Shown here: positions 37,909 through 52,900 of the stretch, one piece after another | How the letters are laid out: each line of letters opens with the position of its first letter | Numbering within the stretch: position 1 is the first letter of the stretch | Origin: Taenia hydatigena | Lineage: Eukaryota > Platyhelminthes > Cestoda > Cyclophyllidea > Taeniidae | Assembly (NCBI GenBank): GCA_036345935.2 | Contig: JADWOT020000006.1 | Coordinates: forward strand, 20,352,967-20,416,966 | Direction of reading: 5' to 3' | DNA: 64,000 nt | Notes under the pieces: generated by a model | Databases searched by the model: none | Told to the model about the DNA's origin: nothing | What the model saw: the letters and a program-made list of their open reading frames with translations, nothing else | Program-made: the position numbers and the translations under genes

Positions 37909-40900
37909 CTGCACAAGAAGGGAATAAAATACATTACTTTATAGTCTCCTCTCATCAGTCAACCGGTTGTTTTTGGCTCATAAACATCTTGAATCACTAG
38001 ATACCTCATGGTCAGAGAAGGCTTTTTATCGCAGAATAAGTTTCATAAGTAGAGGCAAGTGTTAGCATTAATAAATTAAAAATGGACCTGAGTCGGTGAC
38101 TAAGAGAGATCAATTAAACCTCACATCCAAAAACGCCAATCACTGTTGCAGTTTTCTGTGTGGAGGCCAGTTAGGGATCAGGAAGTTTTCAGATTTAAAA
38201 CACTTGAGCTCAAATAAACTAGGAATAAGTAAAACCTTTTTCTCAGGACATTTAATCCATTCAGTAAAATGTATGGGTAGGTTCTCCTTTCTGCAGACAA
38301 CTTTTTCGTTTTGAGATTTGCCTAAGGCTCGGAAGAAATGACATTCACCCAAGACATATTGAATCGCTAGATAAACTCACGAATCTCATCATCCTTGACT
38401 AAGACCGTCTCCACGTTGATTTCCGCAACTCCATGAAGGATGGTATGCCAATAATAGTCCTGAGACTCCGCACCAACCATGAGAGCCAGTGATGGCAAAC
38501 GGTGGGTTTGCGAGGTGACATTCGTGGAGGCGTTTTCACGGATGGCTGCTGCAATGTTGTGAGCAAAACGCTGTACAAAAACAAATTCCCTTCCGTCTTC
38601 GGCCTTGCGAATTCTTTCGTCTGTTGAACTCAGAGTCACCTGAAAAGAGTCGAAGAAAGAGTAATTGTTCTGGGGACCACCAACTTACTGATCTGTCCTT
38701 CCTACAAGGCTGTTAATAAGCTCTTCCCCTCTACAACAATTCAGATTCTCTTCTGGTAAACAACTGAAAGCCTTCATTGTGGAAGATGGAGGGAGATGCA
38801 CCAAACTACCCGATTGCTGTGCGAAAGAAGGTGCTCTGTCTCGCATGAGGTTTGCTCTACGTATGGAGGGGATAAAATTGTTTAGGAGATTCTTGGTACA
38901 CCTCACTGCGATGAGACCCATTGAACGCAAGGACATGCATAAGCTCATCTAGCTCTCCAGGATTTGTCCTTTAATCTGAACAGTTATGTTAAAAAAAGTA
39001 GGCAAAACATGATGGATTTTCTCGTCATTGACCATTACGAGTAGTATCTAATTCGTTGAGTTTTCAGTAAACCGATTTTTGGAAGTGAGGTAACAGAATC
39101 TAGCAGACAGAAATTGTTTTGACTAGCATCGATAGTGATAATGAGGCAAAATTACGTAGTTGATTCCACGCACTAATCCGGAATTAAGATTCCACAAACA
39201 ACTTTCAGACGTGTTCAAGGTGAGTAATGAGGCAAGTCTCTTCCATTTATCAATAAGTGTAGTGAGGCAACACATTAAATCTATGATTATTCAAAAACAA
39301 TGTTTGTGGTGGACAGCAACCGTAGTTTTTTGCAGTGGATTGTCCTCTTGCTAGCTTTCAAAACAGTTGTCTGATATTCCCCTACTCGATACATATCGAA
39401 TCAACTCTGAATAGTCCATGAAAATCTCCTCTTCCCAAGGGTCGAGGACTAATCAGTCGGTTGATCGACTACTTCTCTAGACCTCACACCGCACATTACA
39501 CATCACAAAACTATTAAATGAGGATATTTGGACTTTTGATTGGGATGATATAATGGGATGCGATGGGTGATACAGTCCCAGTCCATGCTCTGCATTCCTC
39601 TTATAATATTGCTTCGTGTGATTTTTGCAGCATTTTCTAGACTATAACATTTGATGGTCCCTTAAGTCAATGGGAAGTAGGAACAGCCTTTGGAAACAAG
39701 AGTATGATGGAGAAGGGAGTGACTAGGGTTAGATTCTAAAACGACTTCCAGAGTAATGCCTCGTTGAGAGGTGAGCAGAGATTGTATTAGTGGTGCACGA
39801 AAGGAGCAAAATACTTCGGAAGCCTTCTTTGGGTACTTGGATCTTATAACGAAAACAATATAAAGTCGATCTGCTACCTCATAGCAAAGCATTGAACTGC
39901 AAGCCTTCAATTTTGTCGTTTTGTGTAGCTGCTTGTTCCCATTGCTGTAGATTGGTCAGGTTAGTACTATGTGCCAAAACTACTTTTAGTAATATGAATG
40001 TGTTACGTTTTTCCATACTTCTTTTATAACTGTGAAGCTTCTGCACCTTATTTATGATTAAATCTGACGATAAAACTTGCCCTCTACCAATTCCTTCTGA
40101 CCTTCCTTACTTTTTTCTATGGGTAAAGGAGGTAGTCCCCAAAACTTGTAGGTTTTGCCTCAAAATTACGGCTTCTGCTAAGTGCAATATTTAAACTCGA
40201 TCGGCTTGCCGCTAAGAAAGTTAATAAATTTTTGTTTCAAACACTTCACTAAATTTAAGGGGTTCTGAATTGCACTTTTTTTCGACTCAACTGCAAAAAT
40301 TTTCAACGATTATTTGCGATGTCTTTTAAGTTCATTAAAAAAAATTTGCTCATAATCACACACCATGTTTCCTTAAAACAAATTATCCTTGATCTTTATT
40401 TGACCAATCCTTTCAATTCTCAACCTATGATGTTTATTTGTGCTGTCCCCAATGGATTAATGAATTACTCGAGATCACTTAATCCAAATAAAGGGAAGGC
40501 TGCTTTGAAAGTTGAAATCAATGCATAAGCTTTCGTGGAGTTGTAAGATATGTGCATTAATCTGTTAACTTGTTGTTAAACATTTGGAAAGATGGTAAAT
40601 GTTAAAATTAGCTAATGCATAGGCGGCACTTGATTCCATCAATCTGAACGTAAGCTGGATTTCATTAACGCCAATTATTTCACATTGATTTCGAATTTTG
40701 TCAATTGTAAGTAAAATAATTATCAACACTAATACCAACTTACGGTTTCGTGGAATAAACTACTCCCATAGTGCAATTTAGGCTGAATGAAATCATGTTT
40801 AACTCTAAACACCACAATCTTCAAAATTCATCGTTTACAGTCAAACACAGCACAAATGCAATGACGGACCTCAATGTAAGCGAGATCAGATGGGTAATCC

Positions 40901-43900
40901 GGCTGCCTTCCAGCCAGACCACAGCTCATTCCCAGAAGTCCCCCCTCATTGGATGTTGCACGAGTCTGTTCCACTGCAGGAAGCGCCCTCACTGCATTGC
41001 AAAAGTCTTCCACTGTGACTCCGTAGGGCAATCGTGAACGTGATACAACCACCGCCAACCTCGCGCATTGATTGGTTAGTCGGACGGAGGCAGGTCGGCA
41101 TCCGGGTAGCGCTGGTGGTAGTCCGGGTGGAGTTGGTAACATAGCCGAAACTTCGGCCAAGCTTGCATTGATGCACTGAGCGCGCGCGTAGCACGGCGGA
41201 GTAAGACAGAGGGGCGGAGGCGGTGGAGTACTCAGCAGATGGCATTCTTCACCTTCCCCACATGCGAATGGATCGTCCTTTCCATTGGCAGCGAGACAGG
41301 ACCAGTAGCCACAGAATTTCTGAATGTAGAGTCCCAACAATATCAAATTTTGATGAAAAGGGACGAGATCTAAGAGACAAAAACCTACCCTTTTGCAGAC
41401 AATATTGCCCTCAACACATTCGCAAGTAGCGCAGTGAGAGGCCCACTTCTCGCCGTGGTCGAAGATACGATGGTTAAACCGACAGGATGGTGGTTTTGGC
41501 GTTATTGGAACAATCACCTCTTCACAGTGGCGTCCACCGCGACCTTCAGGACAGATGCACTCGTAGGTGCCGATTTTGTCAACGCATCGAGCTCCATAAG
41601 CGCATGGGTGGTTTACGCACTCGTTAATGTCTGTAAATTTGGGAAAAAATTTCCCGTGGGTTTGGAATACAGATGATGGTTCTCGGTTAAAACATCGGGC
41701 AACTCAAAGTATGAATAGCGTGCGCTTAATCCATCTCAGTTCCACGACTTTTGCCCACTGTTGAGATTATAGAAAAACAGATTATTTGGCCCATAGAGCG
41801 AGGAGCATCCGAGAGGTTGGTACTTGGTATAAGGCGCGCAAAGTAGTTCATGCATAATTTTAAATGAAAACTAAGTGAAGGTAGGAAGCCAATGCCTCAT
41901 ACTTTACATTTATTGCTAATGCAACCCATAATCGCCCCTTAATGAGGTATGATCCTTCTGCAACTTTCACCTTTCTAGAATGCTTTGTCTCCAGAGGTCC
42001 TAAAAGAATCCAAGCTCATTCACGCTCTTTTTGGTTTCCCTAATGCCCCCAAATGTCGTTCTCGTTTTGAGGGTGTTCAAGTAGCTGTCCAATACTAATG
42101 CCAAGTTGTTCTTGACGCATTGATATTTTTTATTTCTCCGAAGGCTGACACGTAACCTCCTGATTATTTTAAAGAGCAAATAATACCCCTCGACTTGACT
42201 CGTACATCTTTAAATGATCTATCAGAAGAATCAATGCATACCTCTGAGCCATCCATGAGGGCTACATTCTCCATACCTGTGCCTCTTGTACACAACTTAT
42301 TCCATTTCTATGGCGCTTCACTAAGATCAAATTTCGGCGAAGTCTCTGCTAAGCAAGTTAGACTTACTGTGCCGACAATCAACGCCCATGAATCCCTCAG
42401 CGCAGATGCATTCGAAACCATTGACAAGATCCCGGCACTTGCCACCATTTTTACTGCAAATTGAAACAGTTTGGATGTAAGGAATCCTCGCCTGCAGTCT
42501 TAGGAATCGTGGCCTCATGCAAAACTAATTAACGTTCCTTGAATGAATGAAAAATTGTGTAAGCGTGCTTCTTAATTAGCGTTAAATGAAGAGTGAGTTT
42601 GAAAGTTATGCAGGTGTCAATGGATAAAAGAGGTAATTGAGTGAAAGTCTGGCCAAAACATCGTTTACCAGCAGCAGTCTGCAAAAACGAAGGAAGAAAC
42701 TTTAGTGGTTGGAGTGCTATTACAATCCCATCCAAACACCAATTCATGCATTTCTTGACATAAATAGTAAATAACATCATTTTAATTAGCCTCGTGCGTA
42801 CAAGACTTTTAACTATGCCCTATGCAATATGCTGTGATAGCTGATTTGGTGTACCTCTTACGGTTCGTCAGACCCTAAACCAATCCTCAACTATTTCAGC
42901 AAATTCAATCTCATGAAAGTGAGTAAAATATGCTTCCTAAGCGTGAACTTATCTTTAGGATTTATAAATTATGATGACCACTAAATATAAAGTTCCGAAT
43001 GACCTGACAAATTTCCAAATTTTCTTTGCGACGGTCTTGAGGTTGATTGTTTCCATGGCTGTCAATCATTATCATCATAACCATGGGAAACTCATGTTGC
43101 AATTTGCAGTAAGCACATTTGCTGACAACAACTAAGGCATTGTCTTTGGAAAGTATGCCTCACCAAGGATTGTTGCGGCACTCATCAATGTCCTCTTCAC
43201 ATCGACTTCCAGCAAATCCAGGTGGGCAGAGACAGTGAAAGCCTTCGCCGACATTAATACAAGTGCCTCCATTTTCACAAAAATTACCATTCTCACAGGC
43301 TTGATATTCCGGTGACCCTGCAAGTACGAAAGTTTTTGCTTGAAACAGACCTTATCTGGCCACATCAAATACTGTAGAGATGTGGTGAACAGTGCAGAAA
43401 CGAGGCTTTCCGATTGGTCGATTTTACTTTACCTTCATTAGTAAGAGTATAATTCATTTTTCAACTTTTTAGAACGAAATTAGTAGAAAAATGCATTTTG
43501 AAATTTTAAGTGTGACTGATTCTTGAGAATCCGTTGACGGCCTAAAGGTAACTGTTCCTGTTTCGCCATGCATCACTTTGGATGAAACGCATTGCACGAT
43601 ACAATTTGGTATTTGAGGTGCATTAATGAATAATGACCGCTTTCAACCACAGATCGCAGCAATGCTTATAGCAGCAGTCAAGAATCAGTCCATCTAAACA
43701 GTAAAGCTTCAAGCCGGCGTCAAGAGTAGGATCTACAGAGGTGTCATGTTTACAGTTTTGCCTGGTTGCGAACTATTAAAATAAGCTATAGAATAGCAAA
43801 AAATGTGGGACGAAGGTGGTGCAACGTCTATGCTAATTATTATCTTAGATGATAAGTGCTTGAAAGAAGCTTCAGAGTTCAACCATGATGAAGTCTGAAA

Positions 43901-46900
43901 TCTGATTTCATGACACATGACAAACTTATCTTGGAGAGATCTGCGACTTCCCAAAATCTCGATTCCTAATTCATTCTAGCCAAAATCGATCTGGCAAAAA
44001 TATGCACTTTTGTTAGTTGACAATGCATGGCAGTCGGTGTTCTACACGACATACAATTCAGAATTCAATTGATCTTTCACGTAAATGTAAATTAGAATCA
44101 GCATTGTGAAAATCTTATGGACTCTTTCCTTGCAAAAATATTTAGATTGCTTACATTTTAAGCCTCAAAATCTATTTAAGAAATCAACTTTTAATTGTAG
44201 ACCAGTAAAAATGCAAGAAAATAGGAAACTTATGCAATGTGTGCACTTGATAAATCCAGGTTTTAGTGCGCAAAAGCTCACGTGTCTGACAGAATAATCC
44301 AGTCCAACCAGATGGACATTGACAAAAGAAGCCGTGGGGACTTAGAGCGTCGTCCAGACACACTCCACCATTGTGACAGGGCTGAGAGACTTGACAGGGA
44401 CTGCGTGGGGTTGGCAGGTGACACCATCGGCCTGACCAGCCGGGTGTGCAACGACATTGGAAGGAGACGTCACCTGTCACCTCCATTTGTTGACAGTAGG
44501 CACCATTCCGACAGGGTTCGCTGTCGCATGCCTGTAGCTCTGTGGAATGACCAAGGAAAGAGAACATTCATATTGCTAAAAATATCCCACTTTCAAATTG
44601 AATTGTTTATAGTTCCAAAGAATTCGTTAAAAATAAAAATTTATAACATGAATGGGGATAGTAGGTCTTCACGACGACAGAAAAGCTCTAAATTTATTTC
44701 AGGTGAAGTGCTGAAGTGTATCAAATACTTCATACTTGTTTCTTTAGAATTTCGCTTGTCTAAACTGAAGTCTTTCACGACTGGACTTTCACAATGATGA
44801 CATGGAGCTCTACCGATCCAAGATTTATACCACCCTTAAGCGTTTGAAGCGAATGACCGTAGATCAAAATCGGTAACAGAGTTGGTTAACATGTCCTAAA
44901 ATCGTATATTCACGAGATAGGTATTATGCTGAAACGTCAGAAAAAGCATCTGCTGTAGGAGAGTAAGTTTGCAGACCCGACAGAAGTAGTATCAGAATCA
45001 TAGGCACGAATGGTACCATATACGTTTCAAGTTAACAACTTCAAAACTGTGTGAACTTATTTAGTTCCTGATAATACGTATTTTTTATCTTTTTATATTG
45101 GATCCAAAGAAAATATCACAACTGGACTCAAAAAAGTGCTCAAAGCCTAAAAAGACCATAGAGTAGAATGTTATTTAATTCAATTTCAAGTTCCACGATT
45201 CGGCCTCAGCCAATACCACTACTTCTGGACTGGTACACTTATTAAAATCTTATCGGCACCTAGATTTTCATTCGTATGTTCGAGTCACCTTTTGGAAAAC
45301 CGTCAATTTTGTTCACTTTAAGGGCTGCTGTGTATTATTGTCAAGATTGTGTTCGCCCACCTTGCTCACAAAACGTTCCTGTGAATCCCACCTTGCATAA
45401 GCAAAAAAAGACATCGGCCTCCCCGTTTATGCATATTGCTCCGTTTCTACATAAATGTCCCATCTCTGCACAATTGTCTTTCAACTGCTGACAAAATCTT
45501 CCAGCATAGCCGTTCTCACAGACACAAGAGTACTGAGAGGTCACTGGATCTTGGAGACAAATCCCATGCTCTCCACAGGAGTCTGTTGGCACAGCAGACG
45601 ATTGAGCATTAAAGGTTACTGCAGGAAGGAGGGGAACCTGCAAAGAACTCTTTGTATCCGCACACGGATCCAAGAGGCTTGAACAACCCTCTGGACCACA
45701 GTAAGGACGGCGATGTTCGCAGCGGCGACCGTAGAAGCCTTCGTTACACTTGCAATAATAGTTATAAGGACTGAGATTGTAGCATGGGGCATGGTTCTCG
45801 CACGGATTTGGATCACATCCACGCCTAGCAAACTGTGCAAAAATGATGCATATTGGTCACTCTCACTTGTACCGTCTAATACCTAAGTGCAAAAAAGACC
45901 TGCCCTAATATCGCAACCATAAAATTGTTCTACTGGGCAAATTTTCAGTAACAATGTTTCCTCTGTCTGTAGATGTGAAAGATGCCAATGGAATACCTCA
46001 CAAAGGGTGCCAGTAACACCTTCAGGGCAGACACACTGGAAACCACCCTCGACTTCTACACAGACACCCTCATTTTTGCAAGGATTTGAGGCGCATTTGC
46101 GGTTGATTTCGCAATTGCGACCAGAGAATCCCTCGGGACAGGTGCAGTAGTAGTCACCGATTAGATCCTTCATAAGCAGATTAGCCGGATTAAATATAAT
46201 TACAATGCTAAATATCGTTAATAGTAATGGCACTTACATGGCACGTTCCTCCGTTCAGACACTTGTCGACGCAGTCGTCTATGTCTAAGGAGATTCAATG
46301 AAAAGCAACTCTGAGTACTTCCAGGCAAGTTATTTGTGATATCCAATGGCGCATGATCATAATTTAACTTTACATACAGAAAATTCAAAGCCCCTTAAGG
46401 TCTAGTGGAAGTAGAATTCTTTATTAGATAAATGATGGCAAAGAACTCCCGGTAGTGTGCATAACTTACTTAAAACAGGCATTTTATTAGTAATGTTTCG
46501 ATATGTTTGCTCGCTTGCTGTTGTGGTGTACATGGACTCTAGGTCTCTTCGCAAATCAGTCAGTACGCATGATGATTCCATGGAGGGCATTTAAGACTCA
46601 GTTGCTTTATAGGTTTCGACGTAATTATACCGGTTTGCGCAAATGTAAAACGATGGATAAATTAATCATAGGACATACTGATCCCGAATCGTTTAAATAG
46701 ATAGCAATACACCTTTCTCTTCTCTTATCATGGAAGACAGGAAATGATTGTGATCGCAATAAATAAACAACTGCCTTTAGGTGAATTGCGTTTCCCGACA
46801 AACAATAGCCGCCATGGTATGGTCCGTCCTGGCAGCCGCACAGATAAAAACCGGTAGACGGTCAATACTCTGCTACTGATGTTTATAGCTTAAAAACTTC

Positions 46901-49900
46901 ACATATCTTACGATGATTTTGAGGTACCATTCTTTCCTTCTCTTTCGATATTTATTTACTTAATTTGTGTAAAACTCTTTTTTAGGACAAACGCGTGAAT
47001 TAAATATCACAGGCTAAAAAGAACGTCAGGCCTTTTGGCTGTGCAGTTTATTATTGTGTGGTGAATCAAAAGCTTTAAATTTTTCGTAAAATTTGCGGAT
47101 AAAACAGGATACTGGTTTTGTGGATACTAGTATTAAATCCTAAACTGTATCTAGAATTCAAATTAAATTCCTTAAGAAATGCTTAACAAAAAAGTGTGAA
47201 TGAAGGTCTTTTAACGTTATTTGGTCCGCCAATCAAAATCAAATCAATGACACGAAAATGCAGTGAAATGCATTGATCATTTGGGACTCTTCCCTCCGGA
47301 CCAACCTTAACGCGACGACAGAAGGGCGTAGACTTCGTACAGGTTGAAAACAATCCTCACCTTTAACTACTAACCAATCCCATGTTTGGTAGGACTGATA
47401 TTAAGAACAGAAGTGACGCTACTACTGTGTCCGTTTGAAGATCAATTACGCAAACACGCAATATCTCCATCACTCTACCAGCTGGAAAGAACCTAGGTGA
47501 GTATGGCTTGGCAGCGTTTAAGTAGGAACAAAGTGGCAAAAGGAATAGACACGAAATAAAGTCCTCACAAAGCCCTTTGGGCCGGTGTTCTTACAACTGG
47601 CGATAGACATACGAGATGGTCAGCACATTTACCCCTTTCCAAACAAAGGAAAAATGATAAACTCAGTGGTTTTCCCAAGCAGAATTTGTGATTTTGAGGT
47701 CTAATACCTTCTTCATTACGCACAAATTAATGAGTAGCGCGGTTGGTTCGAGGGTATTTCCTTCATATCAGAGAATAAGTTGTGGTGGCCAGCGAAGGCG
47801 TTAATCAAGGGTTGCGCCGAAACGACATTCAAAAGGAGAGGGGCTATGCAATACATTGACAATTTACTTAAAGCTCTGCTTTGGTAGTTCTTTTGGATGA
47901 CATGTTTCCCGGACCTTCTGAACATCAATGATATATTTTATGTCCGAATATTAAGACTTCATTCAAAATCAAGAAAGACTTGAGACACCACAATGATAAC
48001 AGTAATAACATTTGATAGTCTATAAGTCACTAACTCCACCACTAGGTTTCCTTTTCTTGAATAAATTGATTAGTGATCTAAACCAGATTTAGGTTTTTTA
48101 GCATGGGTGCATCACTTTCAAAAAATAGTGGCTTTAAGTCTTCTAAGCATTAAGCAGAAAATATAAGGCCAAAGTGAAACAAGAGAAGTTGGCACACCGC
48201 CTTCCCTTGCATTTAAAGGGTACAAAGCATTCAGGTAGAGAAAACTGCTCTACGGACCGAAAAAAGACAATGATCATCTTTACCGCTACTCACTTTGATC
48301 ACAAAGTTCGCCAGTCCATCCAGGCAAGCAGAGACAATCGTGCTTGATGCCGCCGTGAGAAGCAGTGGCCAATTGGGTGCACTTGTACGCATGCACACAC
48401 TGCGAGTCGATGCAGGGCGACCGCAGTTGGCACACCGAGCCCTGAAATCCCCGTGGACAGTCACAGCGAAAGCCCAGGCCATCCAGGTCCTGACACCTGC
48501 CTCCATTCATGCAGAGGTTCTGCTCACAGAAGTCTATGTCTGGGGGTGGCATGTTTCAAAATAAACCGTCAATTACTATCAATCAAATATTTTTTTCATT
48601 TGAGGAACCAACTTGGAAGGCATTCCGTGTTAAACCGTAAAAATTTCACGAGACATAAATATCAGGTAGCCTTGGATACTTATTTTTACTATTTTTCCTG
48701 TTCAGACGCAAATTCTTCATGATTGCATATTAAGGGCCTTTTCTTTTGTCTTTTGTGGTAAATACTTTTAAGCATGATTCACTTTGGACAGGTGCTACTG
48801 CAAGTTGTTAAATACTATCAGGAGAAAATAAGGATGGTTAAGCATTTTTTCGAAAATCATCATACAAAATCTTTTTCGGAACCAACTTGGAAGGTTTGCT
48901 ATTCTTACCTGTGTAAAAACTTGACATGAAACCTGAAACATCAATTATCCTCAAATTCTTCATCTTCCCCGAAATTTTATCTCGATGGTTAGAGATATCT
49001 TCGCTATTGTGAATGAGCTTTATCACAATTTCAGACACACTTTTCCTGGTTACTTCCTAAAAGCCATCTTTTCTCTTTCGTGCTGCATACTTTGGAGCAT
49101 AGCTTACTGATGGACAGTCATTACCGCACGTAGATCACGGCATTGATGAGTTACACGACTGATGACCTCATTTGCTATTTCGAAAATTTTCTTTGGATGA
49201 ATTGGTCTACTCTTGGAAGTGATTCGAGACTGTAAGGTTGATGATTCGAAAAGGAAAGTTAGAAAAAGCAAATACATTCATTGCAGGCTGTTAGTCAATT
49301 AATAGAAGCACCTGGCGAGGTTTCCCTCCATTCATGTTTAAAACTGGTTAGGCAATTCACCTAACCTGCTAATCCGGTAACCGTCCAGAATATTATGGCT
49401 TCAAAAATGAATTAAGATCGGTGGATGCATCTTAATCTAAGCTACTGTTGACAGCGTAAAAACTCATTCTAAACCATAATTCCAAGACTTGTAACATAGT
49501 TAGAAATAAGTCGATGCAATGAGTAAGTGAATTTGACAGTTTAGGTCAGAAGGCTTCACTTTCGAAGGTATCAAAGGAGCAAAAAGAGAAAATAGATAAT
49601 CGAGACAATCCTCTCTCCTTACAACCAAAACAGAAATTTAATTTATCGTTATTGCATATGTCTACGATTTTCTTGGAAAATTTTTAGGTTAGACTTGTTT
49701 TCTGGCATAAAAAATGCAAGAAATCCTACAGGACCTTTCACCATTCACCATTTAGTAGTCTTTTCACCTTCGTACCTACTTTTACAGCCAATTTTTATTT
49801 TTCTCCTTCTCTTTTTGTGCTATATTAATTTTAAGACTACGTGAAGTGGGACAGAAAAGTCCCAAGCTTGGCCACCTTCGAGAAAAGCATCTAATTAGTC

Positions 49901-52900
49901 TGCGCAGTCATCTCATTATTAATTCAGTCGCAGGACTGGCTGTAGGTCAGTGGGGATGGTCAAAATTAGCCATTGTAGTGGAAAATGAGGAAAGAATATT
50001 AATAGAGCTAGATTATGTGCCTGCAATTAAGTTAATCCTCCAACGGTGTCGGAGGATTAAACCAACGCTCACGCACCAAGATAACACACAGTTTTGAGGA
50101 AGTTCATTATCTACTTACAGGAACTACGATGGGTCTATTTAAGAAAGAAGAAAACTGACGTCGTATTTGGCACCAAATTTTCAACCATCTTTGATCCAAC
50201 CAGGCTTGAGGAGGCAAATTTCCGCCTTAACTATTAATCGTCATTGGTTCATGCTCAAAGTTCCATTTGTTTTTCTTTTAAATGCTGAGAATAAATTGAA
50301 TCAGAGAGAAGTCGAAAACTGACTTCAAAACAGACGATGGGAAAGCATCAGTGGTAATTTGGCACTAAGGTTCAAGGATTTCAACACTTCAGTAATGCTA
50401 AACAACTGGACTTGAAGGACTAGGCCGAATAGGTGGATGGAATACTCCGCAGGATTTATGAGGTCATTATGAAATAAATAAAATCCCTTAAACTTTACTC
50501 TCCTTTCACAGAAAAATTCTACTTGGAGTTAGTATTTTATAAATTATTGCTCAACATTCTTCTTGTTTATCTATCTCACCAACCGTCCACTCAGTTTTTA
50601 CATCATCATTCCACTTACGCTCTAATTAATCCATCTACTCATCCTGCGACCATCCGTCCACCAATCCATTCGGTCGCCAACCCGTTTGTATACCTGTTCA
50701 TCCACACATCCACCAATCACGGATCAATTAATATAGTCATTCAGTCATCAACTGAACTAAACAGTTAAACGGTACGAATGCTGTGGGTGCATAAAGCGAC
50801 TCACTTTGATCACACAACTCTCCGCGCCATCCTGGTTCACAAACGCAATCGAAGCCACCATCAGAATTCTCTCGACAATGTCCACGTTTGCAAGGATTTA
50901 GCTCGCATGGTTTTAACTCTAAAAAGGAGTCAAGTCCCTCTGAAACCCTTATTATAGCGTCCTGTAATGATGTTAAAATATGTCGAGCGCTTAACTCTTG
51001 GACACAGTTAAAAACCGGGGGTTCAAGAGACGAATTTATATGAAAATACTTACTTTTTTCGCAAGTTTCTCCCTTCCAACCGCGTGGACAAATACAATGA
51101 AAGGGTTGTGAAGTGATATTTGTGTTCTTGCAGATTCCTCCATTCAAGCAAGGTTTGTGACGACCACAATAATCCAGATCTGTCAAAAAGCATGCCTTAA
51201 ATGTCATTCCAACTTGGTGTCTCAAAAGGCTGGTAAAAGAAATCCCCAATCCCTTTCATCGTTTTAAAGTTTACTTGGCCTTCTTGCAAATATTAATGGA
51301 TAAGCTGGATATTTATATCAACTAAAGCTTTTAACAAGTGTGGCCGTGAAATTACTTACTTTGGTGTCAATCTAGACACCAAATGTTATTCATTTCGTAG
51401 ATCGCACTCTCAACTCAAACACAATCACTCTTAGAGTAAGTACAGCCTTGGATGTTTTTTGTTTAAAGCTCGCCTGTCTCTAACATAAAACTCGGTTCAA
51501 TGGTTATTGTAACTCAATAATGCACACGTGTCACACATTTGTGACACTGTGCACAGGTGTAAAACTATGGTGCCATATAAAAGTGGCACTGATACCGGGG
51601 CAGCTTAATAAGAATGTAGACCTCGGGTGGAAATAAAGAACAGACAGGAATGATTATTAATCTCAAACATGTAAAAGGACCCATGAAAGGACGAGAGGAT
51701 TGGACGCCGGGGTTCTATTAACTGAATAATTAGGCGTAAATTCGGCGCTAGTATGCATGGCACTTATCGTTGTTTGTGGATTTTAGAACTTGACTAGACG
51801 ATGTGAATAAAAAGTAAGATTTTGGAGTCTACCTTGGTCGCAGAAAGCACCACCCCAGTTGGGAAGGCAGTGACAGGTGAAGGGTGCATTGTCGCAAGTT
51901 CCATGTTGACAACCGGGATAGGTGATGCATTCATCACAGAGCTCGCCTTTCCATCCATTAACACAACTGAAATCAGATAATTACTTCAAAGTTTGGGATT
52001 TCCTTAGCAATAAGCCTCTGTTAAAGTGAAATATTATTAAAAAATTGTAAGTGACAAGTGGATGTCGGTATGGCTGATGTAGTTAGCAGTGATTTTAGTT
52101 GCCTGACTCCTTTATTGGTGCCTTTTGTAACATGAAAAGGTGGAAATAATAAAATCTGACTACTTTACAAGCCGCGCTTAACTGGCTTATAAACTGTAGC
52201 TCTTTCCCTTAAAATACATTGTTCTAGCAGAATGGCCCGCTTGGAAACGGCTTAATGAATTTCTTCCTAAGGATAGATTGCTTAGAAACACCATCTATTC
52301 TTGATGTTAAAAACGCACGTCGAATCCACTATCATTCAGGTATGCCATGTCAAGCATAAAAAGATTAAATAACAACTGCATTGGCTGCATTCTGTGCATT
52401 GATAAACGAAAATTGCCTTCAAAACTTAGTTTGCTAATTGCCAAAGATGCCCAAAACCTCAGAAAAACCTTCCAGTTCTAGTTATCTACTCCAAGAACCT
52501 GGAGAACATCTCACTCTCGTTCACTCCTGACTGGCTGAGGTCAAGTTTAGGTACAACTTATGTACGCTAACATTCACTGCTCTTATTGCACGTGTAGCTG
52601 CCATCCATTACTTATCTATTTGGTGACCTCAATGGGATCCAGGCTGCTCACGCGCATAAAAACTCCAGTTCAAACAATAGGCAGCTTGGTGCATAAAATA
52701 ACTTTATGTAACGGTTACATAAAACTACTGGTTATCCCCAAACGATCACTTCACTGGGCGACCCACTTCCCCAAGCCCATCGCCACTGTCTCTTAAACAC
52801 TGATGCTTCCTCTGTTTACACTTTAAAACAAAGAATATGGTGCTAGTATCCATTCACTTGAAAGAGTCATACGTTTAACGAGAAAAAGTTCTGCATAAAA

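Larger units (their letters stand above)
37909..40869 (-). other. Jagged introns 16 and 17
   Basis: Noncoding 37909-38380 and 38640-40869. The second carries one copy of a dispersed repeat at 39543-39612. Nothing else seen. Confidence 0.65.
41631..48293 (-). other. Jagged introns between exons 8 and 15
   Basis: Introns 41631-42367, 42454-43163, 43318-44281, 44540-45360, 45833-45996, 46168-46237 and 46285-48293. Apart from short chance open frames I see nothing in them. Confidence 0.6.

Noticed and set aside
44282..44797. 171-codon plus-strand frame
   Set aside because: Antisense shadow of Jagged exon 12; the cysteine pattern is only on the minus strand.
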